Source: Alicyclobacillus mali
GTDB taxonomy: Bacteria > Bacillota > Bacilli > Alicyclobacillales > Alicyclobacillaceae
DNA length: 64,000 nucleotides
Reading direction: 5' to 3' (one strand)
NCBI RefSeq assembly: GCF_017329565.1
Contig: NZ_JAFMTT010000007.1
The notes under the pieces were generated by a model that did no database searches, was not told the origin of the DNA, and saw only the letters and a program-made list of their open reading frames with translations. How positions within the stretch are numbered: the first letter of the stretch is position 1; each line of letters opens with the position of its first letter. A program made the translations under genes and the position numbers. This document shows positions 43,266 through 51,885 of this stretch, one piece after another.

Positions 43266-44291
43266 ATGGAGTTGAACAAGCGAGTTCGTAAGGCGATTGG
43301 GCTCATGGGTTGTGCTGTCCTTGCCACGGGAATAGTCGCTGGGTGTGGAACTGCAGCCAATACGGCAGGGGCTAGCAGTACCTCCTCTTCCTCGAACCAA
43401 CAATCAGCGGCATCGTCAAAACAGTTTGTAATCGGATTCGTTCCAGGGGAAACAACGGACCCATTTTTCATCAGCATGGCTTACGGTGCGCAACAGGAGG
43501 CAAAAAAGCTGGGCGTAAAGCTCATTTACGAGGGAGCCTCCACGTATAGCCCATCCGCGCAGACGCCGTATGTGAATGCAATGGTCTCAAGGCACGTGAA
43601 TGCCCTCATCGTGTGTCCCACCGATTTGACGGCTATGATTCCGCCGATCAAACAGGCTGTCAACGCCGGAATCAAAGTTTTAACCGCAGATTCCACGATC
43701 AGCGATACATCACTGCTGACCTCTCGCATCACTTCTGACAATGAGCAAGGAGGCGCAGCTGCAGCGGACTTTTTAGGTTCGATGGCGCATGGTCAGGGAG
43801 TCGTCGGTGTTCTTGACCCATCGCCGGGCATCTCGACAGATAAAGCACGAGTGGACGGTTTCGTCTCCGAGATGAAGAAGAAGTATCCTAAAATCAAGGT
43901 AGTGATTGAGTACGATAATGAGCAAACTACCCAGGCGGAACAATTGGCGCAAGACCTCATGCTGCATTATGGAAAGAACTTGGTCGGCATTTTTGGGACG
44001 GACGACACCTCTGCTTCTGGGGCAGCACAGGGCGTAAGGTCTTCCGGTTCGGCGACACATGTGAATATCGTCGGATACGACGCGGAGCCAGCTGAAGTCC
44101 AAGATTTGAAGGAAGGCATGATCTCGGCTCTAATCGCACAAAAACCCATGATTGAGGGGCAACTTGCGGTGGAGTACGCCGTGGAAGCACTCGAGCACAA
44201 ATCGGTTCCCAAATTCGTGCAGTTGCCCAACGTTGTGATTACGAAATCGAACCTCACTCAGAATCAACAGTGGGTGTACCGTCAATCTTGA
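43266..44291 (+). CDS. Sugar ABC transporter substrate-binding lipoprotein
   Basis: 341 residues. Lipoprotein signal with lipobox IVAGC, a Ser/Ala-rich linker, then a periplasmic-binding fold of the ribose/galactose type (IGFVPGETTDPFFISMAYGAQQEAKKLG, IVCPTDLTAMIPPIKQAVNAGI, VVGVLDPSPG, GIFGTDDTSA). ATG at 43266. It delivers an unidentified monosaccharide-like ligand to the permease. A strong terminator follows, closing the cassette. Confidence 0.92.
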   Translation: MELNKRVRKAIGLMGCAVLATGIVAGCGTAANTAGASSTSSSSNQQSAASSKQFVIGFVPGETTDPFFISMAYGAQQEAKKLGVKLIYEGASTYSPSAQTPYVNAMVSRHVNALIVCPTDLTAMIPPIKQAVNAGIKVLTADSTISDTSLLTSRITSDNEQGGAAAADFLGSMAHGQGVVGVLDPSPGISTDKARVDGFVSEMKKKYPKIKVVIEYDNEQTTQAEQLAQDLMLHYGKNLVGIFGTDDTSASGAAQGVRSSGSATHVNIVGYDAEPAEVQDLKEGMISALIAQKPMIEGQLAVEYAVEALEHKSVPKFVQLPNVVITKSNLTQNQQWVYRQS

Positions 44292-44301
44292 ACATCGATC
44301 A

Positions 44302-44340
44302 GGGCGCGGGCGCGGCACTTTCCCGCGCCCTTCTGCATTT
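44302..44340 (+). terminator. Terminator of LacI-ABC cassette
   Basis: GGGCGCGGG / CCCGCGCCC 9-bp stem (44302-44310, 44322-44330) with T-rich tail. Confidence 0.85.
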
Positions 44341-44406
44341 CTGTAGTCATATTCCGCGTCCCTCTCGCCTATGATGTATTAACTTGGACAAGGGAGGGAC
44401 CGGAGC

Positions 44407-44784
44407 GTGACGCCAACGGACCCCAAATCGTCCCCGCAGACCTCCACGGCACACACGATTTTGCCTTGGACGCGAAAGCGATCCGGCGCTTCCGTGTTGC
44501 CTGACGTAGCTCGCCATGCATCAGCCGAGCAGCACCCGCTTGATCAGCAGGCCATGGACAGGCAGCGGTTTCTTCGCGAAGTCCTGAAGAGTTGGCGCGA
44601 GTTGGAGATCGTCAGGCGCCAGTTTGAGAGCGTCTCAGATCCGCTTCTCATCGATCACGTCGTGTTTCGCATGATCGCCGCCGAGCGCCAACTCAATTAC
44701 CTCTTTCGACTCGCGCGAGAGTGTGGAATCTCGTTCGACGGCCCCGAATTTGACTGGACCTCCGACGAGTGGCGCGTCGAATGA
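44407..44784 (+). CDS. yaaL: YaaL-family protein (DUF2508)
   Basis: 125 residues. The C-terminal half (RQRFLREVLKSWRELEIVRR, then DPLLIDHVVFRMIAAERQLNYLFRLA) is the DUF2508/YaaL pattern, encoded between recR and bofA in Bacilli. The N-terminal ~45 residues are extra and low-complexity. GTG at 44407 after GGGAGGG. Helical protein of unknown function. Confidence 0.85.
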   Translation: MTPTDPKSSPQTSTAHTILPWTRKRSGASVLPDVARHASAEQHPLDQQAMDRQRFLREVLKSWRELEIVRRQFESVSDPLLIDHVVFRMIAAERQLNYLFRLARECGISFDGPEFDWTSDEWRVE

Positions 44785-44802
44785 CGCCGAGGAGGGTCAT
44801 CC

Positions 44803-45072
44803 ATGCATGTCTCGTCCGTATGGCTGTGGTGCGGCGCCGTCGTACTTGGCGCTTTGATTCTGAGCCAGTTTTTCCAAAAGCCAAGTCGGGCCCTCTTATG
44901 GATGCTGCGCAGCCTGTTAGTGGGTTGTGTGCTGCTCGCCGCCTTCGACATCATCGGCCGTTCCTTCGACTTGCACTTGCCCATTAACCCCATCACCGTG
45001 CTTGCGTCCGGCTTTCTTGGACTGCCGGGGCTCGCCGCGCTCGTCGTGCTTCACTTATGGGTACTTGCGTAG
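44803..45072 (+). CDS. bofA: Pro-sigma-K processing inhibitor BofA
   Basis: 89-residue forespore/mother-cell membrane protein. Several hydrophobic helices and the C-terminal INPITVLASGFLGLPGLAALVVL match BofA, which holds the SpoIVFB protease inactive until the forespore signal. ATG with GAGGAGG upstream. It follows yaaL and its end overlaps the convergent flippase gene by 18 bp. Confidence 0.92.
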   Translation: MHVSSVWLWCGAVVLGALILSQFFQKPSRALLWMLRSLLVGCVLLAAFDIIGRSFDLHLPINPITVLASGFLGLPGLAALVVLHLWVLA

Positions 45073-46749
45073 CCGCTCCGTGCCAGGCCGCCGGGGCGGC
45101 TTTCGCAATCTGCGCGCCATCTTGCCCAGATATTTGCCAACGCCCGGCACGCTGCGGAATTCCTCCTCGGTCATCGCGCCGGATCGCGCCACGAGCAGCA
45201 GGTAGACGAGCGCACCGACGCCCCCCGCCACCAACAGTTCGATCACGGCAGTCAATCGTCCCTCGACGCTGTGCCCTGCGTGCATCACGCGGCTGAGTCC
45301 GTAGTCGACGCCGAACATCGCGAAGGCTGCCACGAGCGCCGAACGGAAAAAGGGCCGCATGAGGCGGCGCAGCGAGAAGCGCACCTGGCCGTACTTGCGC
45401 ACAGCGGCCACGTTGAGAAGGGAGGAGACGATGTATCCGAAGGTCGTGGCAAGGGCCGCGCCAAGCGCGCTGTGCAAGCTCAAAATCAGGGCGAAGTTGA
45501 GGACGGTTTTGATGCCGAGGCCGAGGAACATATTCCGCACCGGGCGGTACATCTTCCCGAGACCCTGCAGCACGTAGGTGGAAATGAGCTCCATGCTCGC
45601 GAAGATGCTCATGAACGAAACCGTCGAGATGATGTCCGATCCGGCCGTCGTCCCGAACAAAGCCAGGTTGATGGGGCGGCTCAGGACGAGAAGGGCGGCC
45701 GACGTGGGAAAGCTCATGAGGAACATCGTTCGCAGGGTGAACGTGATATTCATCTGCAGGTCCGCCTGGCTTCGCTTCTCCTTGGCCGCCGAGACGCTCG
45801 GCAACACCGATACGCCGATGGCGTATGCGAATGACATCGGCAACATGACGAGGTACATCGCTTGGCGTGTCAGGATGCCGTAGTTGGCGACGGCTTGGGC
45901 ATAGCTCTCGCCGCTCGCCTGGAGAAGATTCGTCACTGTCCACGAATCCACCAGGTTGGCAATGGGAACGACCAGCCCTCCCAGGCTGACGGGCAGCGCG
46001 ATGCGATACACCATGCGCAAAATCTGTCCGCTTCGAAACGGGCTCTCGTCGTAGCCCAGCGGGCGTTCCTGCCTGCGAATTGGAATGGCGAAAGCCACGA
46101 GCAAAACGAGACCCGCGAGACCGCCCACAAATCCTCCGAAGGTCGCCGCAGCAGCGCCGTATACCGCGCGGTTGCGGTGCCACACGTCCACCACGAGATA
46201 AGCACCCACAACCATGGCGATGACGCGGAACAACTGCTCAAAGGTCTGCGAATACGCAGGCCCTTCGAGGCGCTGAAAGCCCTGCAGATAGCCTCGCAGC
46301 CCGCTCATCGCGGGGATGACAATCAACATGAGGGAAACAGCGCGTAAACTTGGCACGTTCTGTTCGACGGATGCCGCGCTGTCTTTGAGCGATACCATGT
46401 GAGCAAACGCCGGCGCTCCAAGCCACATGATGGCGAAAGCGCAGACGCTGAAGATCGTGAGGGAGCGCATGGTCACCCGGTATATGTGTTCCACAACCGC
46501 GCGTTCTCCGCGCGCTCTGCGTTCAGCGATGAGCTTCCCCATGGCGAGCGGGAAGCCCGCCGTCGCGAGTTGCTGAAGGATATTGTAAACGGCATATGCA
46601 TTTCCGTAGATGCCGTTGCCTGTCGGTCCGATGATTGCGGTCACGGGAATGACCCAGACCAGCCCCAACACTTTTGCCAGGGCCACGCAGATCACATAGA
46701 GAGAGGTTCCGCGAGCCAGCTTGGCCGTACCCGATGCGGGCGAGTTCAC
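45055..46749 (-). CDS. SpoVB-like polysaccharide/lipid flippase (MOP superfamily)
   Basis: 564 residues, about 14 helices, of the MATE/MurJ/SpoVB superfamily: RGTSLYVICVALAKVLGLVWVIPV at the start, AYAVYNILQQLATAGFPLAMGKL, MLIVIPAMSGLRGYLQGFQRL, and ALPVSLGGLVVPIANLVDSWTV. SpoVB-type proteins help make spore cortex peptidoglycan. GTG start with GGAGGTGGAGAG upstream. Placed between bofA and gin, a sporulation neighbourhood. Confidence 0.88.
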   Translation of the reverse strand: MNSPASGTAKLARGTSLYVICVALAKVLGLVWVIPVTAIIGPTGNGIYGNAYAVYNILQQLATAGFPLAMGKLIAERRARGERAVVEHIYRVTMRSLTIFSVCAFAIMWLGAPAFAHMVSLKDSAASVEQNVPSLRAVSLMLIVIPAMSGLRGYLQGFQRLEGPAYSQTFEQLFRVIAMVVGAYLVVDVWHRNRAVYGAAAATFGGFVGGLAGLVLLVAFAIPIRRQERPLGYDESPFRSGQILRMVYRIALPVSLGGLVVPIANLVDSWTVTNLLQASGESYAQAVANYGILTRQAMYLVMLPMSFAYAIGVSVLPSVSAAKEKRSQADLQMNITFTLRTMFLMSFPTSAALLVLSRPINLALFGTTAGSDIISTVSFMSIFASMELISTYVLQGLGKMYRPVRNMFLGLGIKTVLNFALILSLHSALGAALATTFGYIVSSLLNVAAVRKYGQVRFSLRRLMRPFFRSALVAAFAMFGVDYGLSRVMHAGHSVEGRLTAVIELLVAGGVGALVYLLLVARSGAMTEEEFRSVPGVGKYLGKMARRLRKPPRRPGTERLRKYP

Positions 46750-46962
46750 CTCTCCACCTCCATTTCGAAGAGATTATAGCACGGACCTACACCGGAAGCC
46801 CGATCTGCATGGTCCTCGACACCGCGCGAGTCGCGCGACATACGTTGGGAGTGACCCGTGTCAAACGCGTGGAACAGCCATGGCGTATGCGAAGGCGTAT
46901 TTCGTGCAAGAATGGACATGTGCCGGGCGACAACATGGCCTCTCTGAGAAGGTGATGGTGCG

Positions 46963-47184
46963 ATGAGAGAGATGGCATATCTTGAAGAACTTTGGGGCGC
47001 GGCTTGTCCGTCGGACAGTTGCATGATCTGCGGCCGCACTGGACAAGAGGGCATGCGAGTGTGCGGGCAACTCATCTGTCACGCGTGTGAGCGCGAGATC
47101 GTTCAGACGGATGTCGAGGACGAGGCCTACCGCCGCTATGTGGAGCGGATGAAGCTGATTTGGCTCTCGGCTTTGTCGCTGTAG
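46963..47184 (+). CDS. csfB: Anti-sigma-G factor Gin (CsfB)
   Basis: 73 residues. Two CxxC pairs (C20-C23, C39-C42) and the tail IVQTDVEDEAYRRYVERMKL are the Gin/CsfB fingerprint, a zinc-binding protein that restrains sigma-G in the forespore. C34 and C15 are extra. ATG start with AAGGTG upstream. In B. subtilis it also lies in the bofA-tmk interval. Confidence 0.9.
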   Translation: MREMAYLEELWGAACPSDSCMICGRTGQEGMRVCGQLICHACEREIVQTDVEDEAYRRYVERMKLIWLSALSL

Positions 47185-47212
47185 ACGTGAGTTTTTGCCT
47201 CGGGGGAGGCGA

Positions 47213-47243
47213 GGGCGCATCGCCATAGCGGTGCGCCCTTCTC
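47213..47243 (+). terminator. Terminator after gin
   Basis: GGGCGCATCGC / GCGGTGCGCCC stem (47213-47223, 47228-47238), loop CATA, followed by TT. Confidence 0.8.
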
Positions 47244-47356
47244 GTCGTGCGCCCGGCGTCTCGAAGTCTGGAGCGTTTCGCGGTCGGCCGGGGAGCCGTG
47301 GTACAATGAAGTCAACATCCTTCATGCATGGGCACGAAAAGGAGCGTTGAAACGGG

Positions 47357-47488
47357 TTGAACAAATTGATATGGCCGCTCTTCGGCGTGTTGTATACCCT
47401 CGTCAGCGCGGTGGCACTCGGTTGGCTTGTTCGGCACGAGGTTCGCAGGAGAGCCGACCTGTTTCGCCGCGGAGGTTCAGGCGAGTGA
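47357..47488 (+). CDS. Very small membrane protein upstream of yaaO-like gene
   Basis: 43 residues from TTG: MNKLIWPLFGVLYTLVSAVA, one hydrophobic helix, then a basic tail (RHEVRRRADLFRRGG). The stop overlaps the GTG of the next gene (GTGA), arguing for real translation. The AAGGAG site is rather distant (13 bases). A promoter with extended -10 (TGG TACAAT, 47299-47307) precedes it. Confidence 0.5.
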   Translation: MNKLIWPLFGVLYTLVSAVALGWLVRHEVRRRADLFRRGGSGE

Positions 47489-48885
47489 CAATCATCAGCG
47501 AACGTGGCGCCGTTGAGACGCCCATCCTGGAGCGCCTGATGCACCACGCGGCGCGAGAGCGAGCCTCCTTTCACGTGCCGGGACATCACGGCAGGTACCT
47601 GCCTCAACCTCTGTCCGCGTGGCTGGGGCAGGCTATGAAGCTCGACCTGACGGAGCTGCCGGGGCTCGACAACTTCCACAGCGCGAGCGACTGCATCGCC
47701 GCATCCGAGGAGCTTTGCGCGCGCCACTACGGCGCATATCGAACGTATTACTCCGTGAACGGCGCCACGGCATGTGTCATGGCTGCGCTCAAGGGCGCGT
47801 GCTCCACGCCTGGGGGCCGGGTCATCCTGCTCGGCCCTTGCCACATGAGCGTCTGGCGGGGGCTCGTGTACGCCGACGCTGCGCCCGTCTTTGTGCCGAG
47901 TCCGTGGAATGCGGCGCGTCACGCGTTCGATCCGCCCTCGCCCGCTTTGCTCGAGTCGGTGCTCCGCCGGTGTGCAGACGTGCGGGCGGTGTTCGTGACA
48001 AGTCCCACCTATCCAGGCTTTGTGGCGGACGTGCGCGGTCTTGCCGAAGTGGCGCATCGCCACGGGGCGCTCCTTCTCGTGGACGAGGCGCACGGGGCGC
48101 ATTTCGGGCTCGATGGGCGCCTGCCTCCTCACAGCGTGGCGCAGGGAGCGGACGTGGTCATTCAGAGCCCGCACAAGACGCTGCCCTGCCTGACGCAGGC
48201 GGCGTGGGTGCACGTTTCGCGCCCGGAGCTCGCGGACGCGGTTCACGAGGCGCTCCTGTTTCTCCACACCACCAGTCCGTCCTACCTGCTTCTGGCCGCT
48301 CTCGATGCCGCCCAGGCTTTTCTGCGATCCGGCCGAGACCTGGTCCGGGAGACGCTGGACCGGCTGCAGGCGTACCGCGTCTTTGAACCCGACGCCGATC
48401 CGATGCGGCTCTGGATTCCGACGGCTTCCAAGGCGCGGAGCGCTCAACTGGCGGCGCGGCTGGAAGCTGAGGGCATGTTCCTCGAATCCTGGGACGCCTC
48501 GGGCGCGCTGGCCGTGTTCGGCTTTGGGCAGACGGATCGAGACGTGGCACGCTTCTTCGAGGCGTATCGGGCATGGCGCGAAGAGGTGGGCGAGATGGAG
48601 CGCGAAAATGGCTGGCTCGGCGCTCGCCTGTACGAGGCGCCTGCGGAAATGACGGTTCGGCCCAGCGACATCGACCGGGTGCCCGGGCTGCGCGTGCCGC
48701 TGATCGAGGCCGTGGGGCGCATCGCCAAGCGGCCCATCTCGCCCTACCCACCGGGCGTACCCGCCATCTGGCCAGGACAAGTCATCTCCGAACATCAGGC
48801 AGAGCTTCTCGCCCGCCTGTGGCAGGATGGTCACGACGTCGTCGGGGTGGGCGCAGACGGGACAATCGAGGTGTGCGATGCATAA
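47485..48885 (+). CDS. Orn/Lys/Arg decarboxylase-family PLP enzyme (YaaO-like)
   Basis: 466 residues. Fold-type I PLP enzyme of the group-III decarboxylase family: HVPGHHGRYLPQ near the start, SVNGATACVMAAL, DEAHGAHFG (PLP-ring Asp) and SPHKTLPCLTQ with Lys231 as the Schiff-base lysine. Substrate among ornithine, lysine and arginine cannot be told. GTG start with GGAGG 9 bases upstream. Directly upstream of tmk with 8-bp overlap, as yaaO-tmk in B. subtilis. Confidence 0.88.
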   Translation: MTIISERGAVETPILERLMHHAARERASFHVPGHHGRYLPQPLSAWLGQAMKLDLTELPGLDNFHSASDCIAASEELCARHYGAYRTYYSVNGATACVMAALKGACSTPGGRVILLGPCHMSVWRGLVYADAAPVFVPSPWNAARHAFDPPSPALLESVLRRCADVRAVFVTSPTYPGFVADVRGLAEVAHRHGALLLVDEAHGAHFGLDGRLPPHSVAQGADVVIQSPHKTLPCLTQAAWVHVSRPELADAVHEALLFLHTTSPSYLLLAALDAAQAFLRSGRDLVRETLDRLQAYRVFEPDADPMRLWIPTASKARSAQLAARLEAEGMFLESWDASGALAVFGFGQTDRDVARFFEAYRAWREEVGEMERENGWLGARLYEAPAEMTVRPSDIDRVPGLRVPLIEAVGRIAKRPISPYPPGVPAIWPGQVISEHQAELLARLWQDGHDVVGVGADGTIEVCDA

Positions 48886-49519
48886 GGGGCTCCTCATCAC
48901 GTTTGAAGGCATCGACGGCGCGGGCAAGACCACGCAACTTCTCCGGCTCGCATCCTGGCTTGAGGCGCAAGGACTTCCCGTGGTGGTGACCCGAGAGCCG
49001 GGTGGTACGCGCATTGGCGACGCTGTCCGCGCCATTCTGCTCGATCCGCGCCATCAGGAGATGGAGCCGCGCACCGAAGCGCTCCTCTACGCCGCGTCGC
49101 GGGCGCAGCACGTGGAGGAGCTTATCAGGCCCGCCCTGGCGCGGGGCGAAATTGTCCTTTGCGACAGGTTCGTGGACGCCTCCATCGCCTATCAGGGCGC
49201 GGGACTTGGCCTGGGCGAGGCGTGGGTCGAGGCGCTGAACGAGTACGCCCTCGGCGGCCTGCGCCCCGACTTGACGCTCTGGTTCGATCTCGACTGGTCC
49301 AGCGCGCGATCGCGTCTTCGGACGCGCGCGGAGGGTGGTGGACTCGACCGAATTGAGCGGCGGGGCGAGGCGTTTTTCGAGCGCGTCATGGACGCGTTCG
49401 AGCGTCTGTGGCGCGCGGCGCCGGAGGTGCGCAAGCGGATCGACGCGGCGAGATCGCCCGAGGACATCGAGCAGGAGATCCGGGCGCTGGTATGGAATCT
49501 CATCCAACAACACTTGTAG
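48878..49519 (+). CDS. tmk: Thymidylate kinase
   Basis: 213 residues. P-loop GIDGAGKTT (11-19), the DRX motif in CDRFVDASIAYQG and the lid segment RLRTRAEGGGLDRIE are present. It phosphorylates dTMP to dTDP for DNA synthesis. The start overlaps the upstream decarboxylase gene. With tdk at 0.4 kb, both steps of thymidine salvage are in the window. Confidence 0.97.
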   Translation: MHKGLLITFEGIDGAGKTTQLLRLASWLEAQGLPVVVTREPGGTRIGDAVRAILLDPRHQEMEPRTEALLYAASRAQHVEELIRPALARGEIVLCDRFVDASIAYQGAGLGLGEAWVEALNEYALGGLRPDLTLWFDLDWSSARSRLRTRAEGGGLDRIERRGEAFFERVMDAFERLWRAAPEVRKRIDAARSPEDIEQEIRALVWNLIQQHL

Positions 49520-49535
49520 AGGTGGGTGAGCCCAC

Positions 49536-49865
49536 ATGAAGCTCGTGATCGCCGTGGTTCAGGATAAAGACAGCAACAAGCTGGCGCAGAACCTCGTCAA
49601 GGAGGATATCCGCGCGACGAAGCTGGCGTCGACAGGCGGCTTTTTGCACGCGGGCAACACGACGTTTCTCATCGGCGTGGAAGACCATCTGGTGGACCGC
49701 GTGATGCAGATCATCCAGCGGTCCTGCAAGGCGCGCGAGCAGGTGGTGGCCCCGATGTCGCCGATGGGGGCGAGTATGGAGTCGTACATTCCCTATCCGG
49801 TGAACGTGCAGGTGGGTGGCGCGACGGTATTCGTGCTCGACATCGAGCGGTTCGAGCAGTTCTAA
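49536..49865 (+). CDS. darA: Cyclic-di-AMP receptor DarA (PstA/YaaQ)
   Basis: 109-residue PII-like trimeric protein: MKLVIAVVQDKDSNKLAQNL, the T-loop region KLASTGGFLHAGNTTFL, and GGATVFVLDIERFEQF at the end match YaaQ/PstA, a c-di-AMP-binding signalling protein. ATG with AGAGGTGGG upstream. Between tmk and holB as in Bacilli. Confidence 0.94.
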   Translation: MKLVIAVVQDKDSNKLAQNLVKEDIRATKLASTGGFLHAGNTTFLIGVEDHLVDRVMQIIQRSCKAREQVVAPMSPMGASMESYIPYPVNVQVGGATVFVLDIERFEQF

Positions 49866-49888
49866 AGTTTGGAAAGGCGGTCGACGGC

Positions 49889-50827
49889 TTGGAAGCGTCT
49901 AAAGCGAATGGCCGCCTGGATGAGGCGGTCGGGCTGCCGGATGCCCTCCTGAAAAGGCTCCGTGCGGGCGAACTCTGGCACGCGGTGCTGTTGGTGGGCG
50001 AGTCGAGCCAGGTCGAGAGGGCGTCGAGGTGGCTCGCCCAAGCGCTGCTCTGCGAGGCGCCGCGAGCGGATGCGCCGTGCGGGCGGTGCCGAAGTTGCGC
50101 GCAGTTTTCGGCCGGATCGCACCCGGACTTCTGGGCGTCGGGAGACGAAGGGCTCAAGGCGGTCGACGTGGAGGCGTTGCAGGCGTGGCTTGCGACGAAA
50201 GGCCATGGGTCGCGCAAGGTGTACGTGCTCCGCGGCGCCGACGAGATGACCCCCGTCGCGGCCAACCGCATGCTCAAGACCCTCGAGGAGCCCGCGCCGG
50301 AGACGTACGCGATTTTGACCGCGCAGAGCCGTCAGAAAGTGCTTTCCACGCTCCGATCCCGCTCGTTCACCTGTCTCCTTTCCGCCTCGCCTCCTTTTCT
50401 ATCCACGGACCCGACGTCCATCGCCGTGGTGACGCGCGCCACAAGCGCGGAAGATCCTTCGTTTGCCGGGCTCATGGAGCGGGTGATAGAATGGACGCAG
50501 ACGTGGCAGAGCGGTGGCGCAACGCCATGGGAGCTGGCCGCGTCTTGGCAGTCGATTGCAAAGGATGTCCCCGCGGAAGACGGCCTTCTGCTCCTCGCCG
50601 AGTGGCTCCGCGAGCTCATGCGAGTGCGCGCGGGCGGCCAAGCGGAGCGCTTTGGGGCGTGGGAAGAGGCCGTGAGGCGCATTGCTCCCATTCTCGAGGT
50701 GGAGCAGTATGCGGCGTGTGTTCAGGCGGTGATGGAGGCGAGATTGCGCCTTCAGTCGCACGTCGCTTTGCTGCTCAATCTTGAGCAGATGTGCGTCCGT
50801 TTGCGGGAGGTTACAACCTCATGGTGA
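49889..50827 (+). CDS. holB: DNA polymerase III delta' subunit
   Basis: 312 residues. The clamp-loader stator: a degenerate P-loop (VGESSQVERA, no Lys), zinc cysteines C55, C64, C67 and C70, and ANRMLKTLEEPAPETYAIL. The TTG start at 49889 follows AGGCGG. Loss of ATP-binding residues is normal for delta'. Downstream partner ricT begins just before its stop. Confidence 0.93.
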   Translation: MEASKANGRLDEAVGLPDALLKRLRAGELWHAVLLVGESSQVERASRWLAQALLCEAPRADAPCGRCRSCAQFSAGSHPDFWASGDEGLKAVDVEALQAWLATKGHGSRKVYVLRGADEMTPVAANRMLKTLEEPAPETYAILTAQSRQKVLSTLRSRSFTCLLSASPPFLSTDPTSIAVVTRATSAEDPSFAGLMERVIEWTQTWQSGGATPWELAASWQSIAKDVPAEDGLLLLAEWLRELMRVRAGGQAERFGAWEEAVRRIAPILEVEQYAACVQAVMEARLRLQSHVALLLNLEQMCVRLREVTTSW

Positions 50828-51480
50828 CGATAGTCGGCGTGCGCTTCAAACCAGCCGGGAAGATCTACTATTTCGATCCCGGCGATCTTCCGATAGAGAA
50901 AGGCGCGGACGTGATCGTCGAAACCACGCGCGGCATCGAGTGCGGGCGCGTGGTGGTGGGGCCGAAACAGGTGGCGGAGGACGACGTCGTCCTGCCCCTT
51001 AAAGAGGTCATGCGGATCGCCACGGACGCGGACCGAGCGGTGGTGGAGGAGAATCGCCGCCGGGCCAGGCAGGCGATGGGGGTGTTTCGCGAGAAGGTGG
51101 CGAAGCACGGCCTGGAGATGAAGCTCGTCGACGCAGAGTACACGTTTGACCGGAACAAGCTCATCTTCTACTTCACCGCCGATGGGCGCGTGGATTTTCG
51201 CGAACTGGTGAAAGATTTGGCCAGCGTGTTCCGCGTGCGGATTGAGCTCAGGCAGATTGGCGTGCGGGACGAGGCGAAGATCCTCGGTGGGATTGGCCCG
51301 TGTGGGCGCCTGCTGTGTTGTTCGACCTGGATGGGCGAGTTCGATCCCGTCTCCATCCGGATGGCGAAAGATCAGAGCCTGTCGCTCAATCCGTCCAAGA
51401 TCTCGGGCCTGTGCGGCCGCCTGATGTGTTGCTTGAAGTTCGAGAACGATGCATACCACGACCAGGACGCGATGGCGTAA
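50821..51480 (+). CDS. ricT: PSP1-domain protein RicT (YaaT), short form
   Basis: 219 residues. PSP1 domain with conserved cysteines (GPCGRLLCCSTW and GLCGRLMCCLKFEN) that bind iron-sulfur clusters in the RicAFT complex, an RNase Y adaptor controlling mRNA decay, competence and sporulation. ATG with GGGAGG 10 bases upstream, overlapping holB. It stops just after KFENDAY; B. subtilis RicT (~275 residues) has a further C-terminal segment that is missing here. Confidence 0.9.
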   Translation: MVTIVGVRFKPAGKIYYFDPGDLPIEKGADVIVETTRGIECGRVVVGPKQVAEDDVVLPLKEVMRIATDADRAVVEENRRRARQAMGVFREKVAKHGLEMKLVDAEYTFDRNKLIFYFTADGRVDFRELVKDLASVFRVRIELRQIGVRDEAKILGGIGPCGRLLCCSTWMGEFDPVSIRMAKDQSLSLNPSKISGLCGRLMCCLKFENDAYHDQDAMA

Positions 51481-51498
51481 AGAGGTTGGTGTCCAGAC

Positions 51499-51804
51499 AT
51501 GGACAAACAATCGCTGTTTGTGCAGGTTGCGAATTTGGAGGCGCGCATCGGCGAGCTGTACGAAGAGCTCGGATCGCTGAAACATCAGATTCAGGAACTC
51601 ATCGAGGAGAATCAGCGACTGCGGCGAGAAAACGAGCATTATCAGGCGCTGACGATGGGAAAGGGCCTTGCGGAGTCGGGCTCGGCGCAGGAGAACCTGC
51701 GCCGCATTTATCGAGAAGGATTTCACATCTGCAACGTCAAATATGGGAGCCTGCGCACAGACGGGGAATGTCTGTTTTGTCTGGCGTTCATCGAACGCGC
51801 TTGA
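51499..51804 (+). CDS. yabA: Replication initiation control protein YabA
   Basis: 101 residues. N-terminal coiled coil (LEARIGELYEELGSLKHQIQ) that tetramerises, and a C-terminal zinc site H76-x-C78...C91-x2-C94. YabA ties DnaA to DnaN to limit re-initiation. ATG with GAGGTTGG upstream. A strong terminator follows before rsmI. Confidence 0.94.
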   Translation: MDKQSLFVQVANLEARIGELYEELGSLKHQIQELIEENQRLRRENEHYQALTMGKGLAESGSAQENLRRIYREGFHICNVKYGSLRTDGECLFCLAFIERA

Positions 51805-51812
51805 CGGCAAGG

Positions 51813-51855
51813 GCCCGTTCGGCGCGCCTGCGGGCGCGATCGAGCGGGCTTTTTT
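51813..51855 (+). terminator. Terminator between yabA and rsmI
   Basis: GCCCG (51813) / CGGGC (51845-51849) outer stem around CGCGCC/GGGCGCG, followed by six T residues ending near 51855. It could end the tmk-yabA transcript or act as an attenuator for rsmI. Confidence 0.8.
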
Positions 51856-51885
51856 CGCAGGATGGAGCATGGGGGAGAAAAGGCG

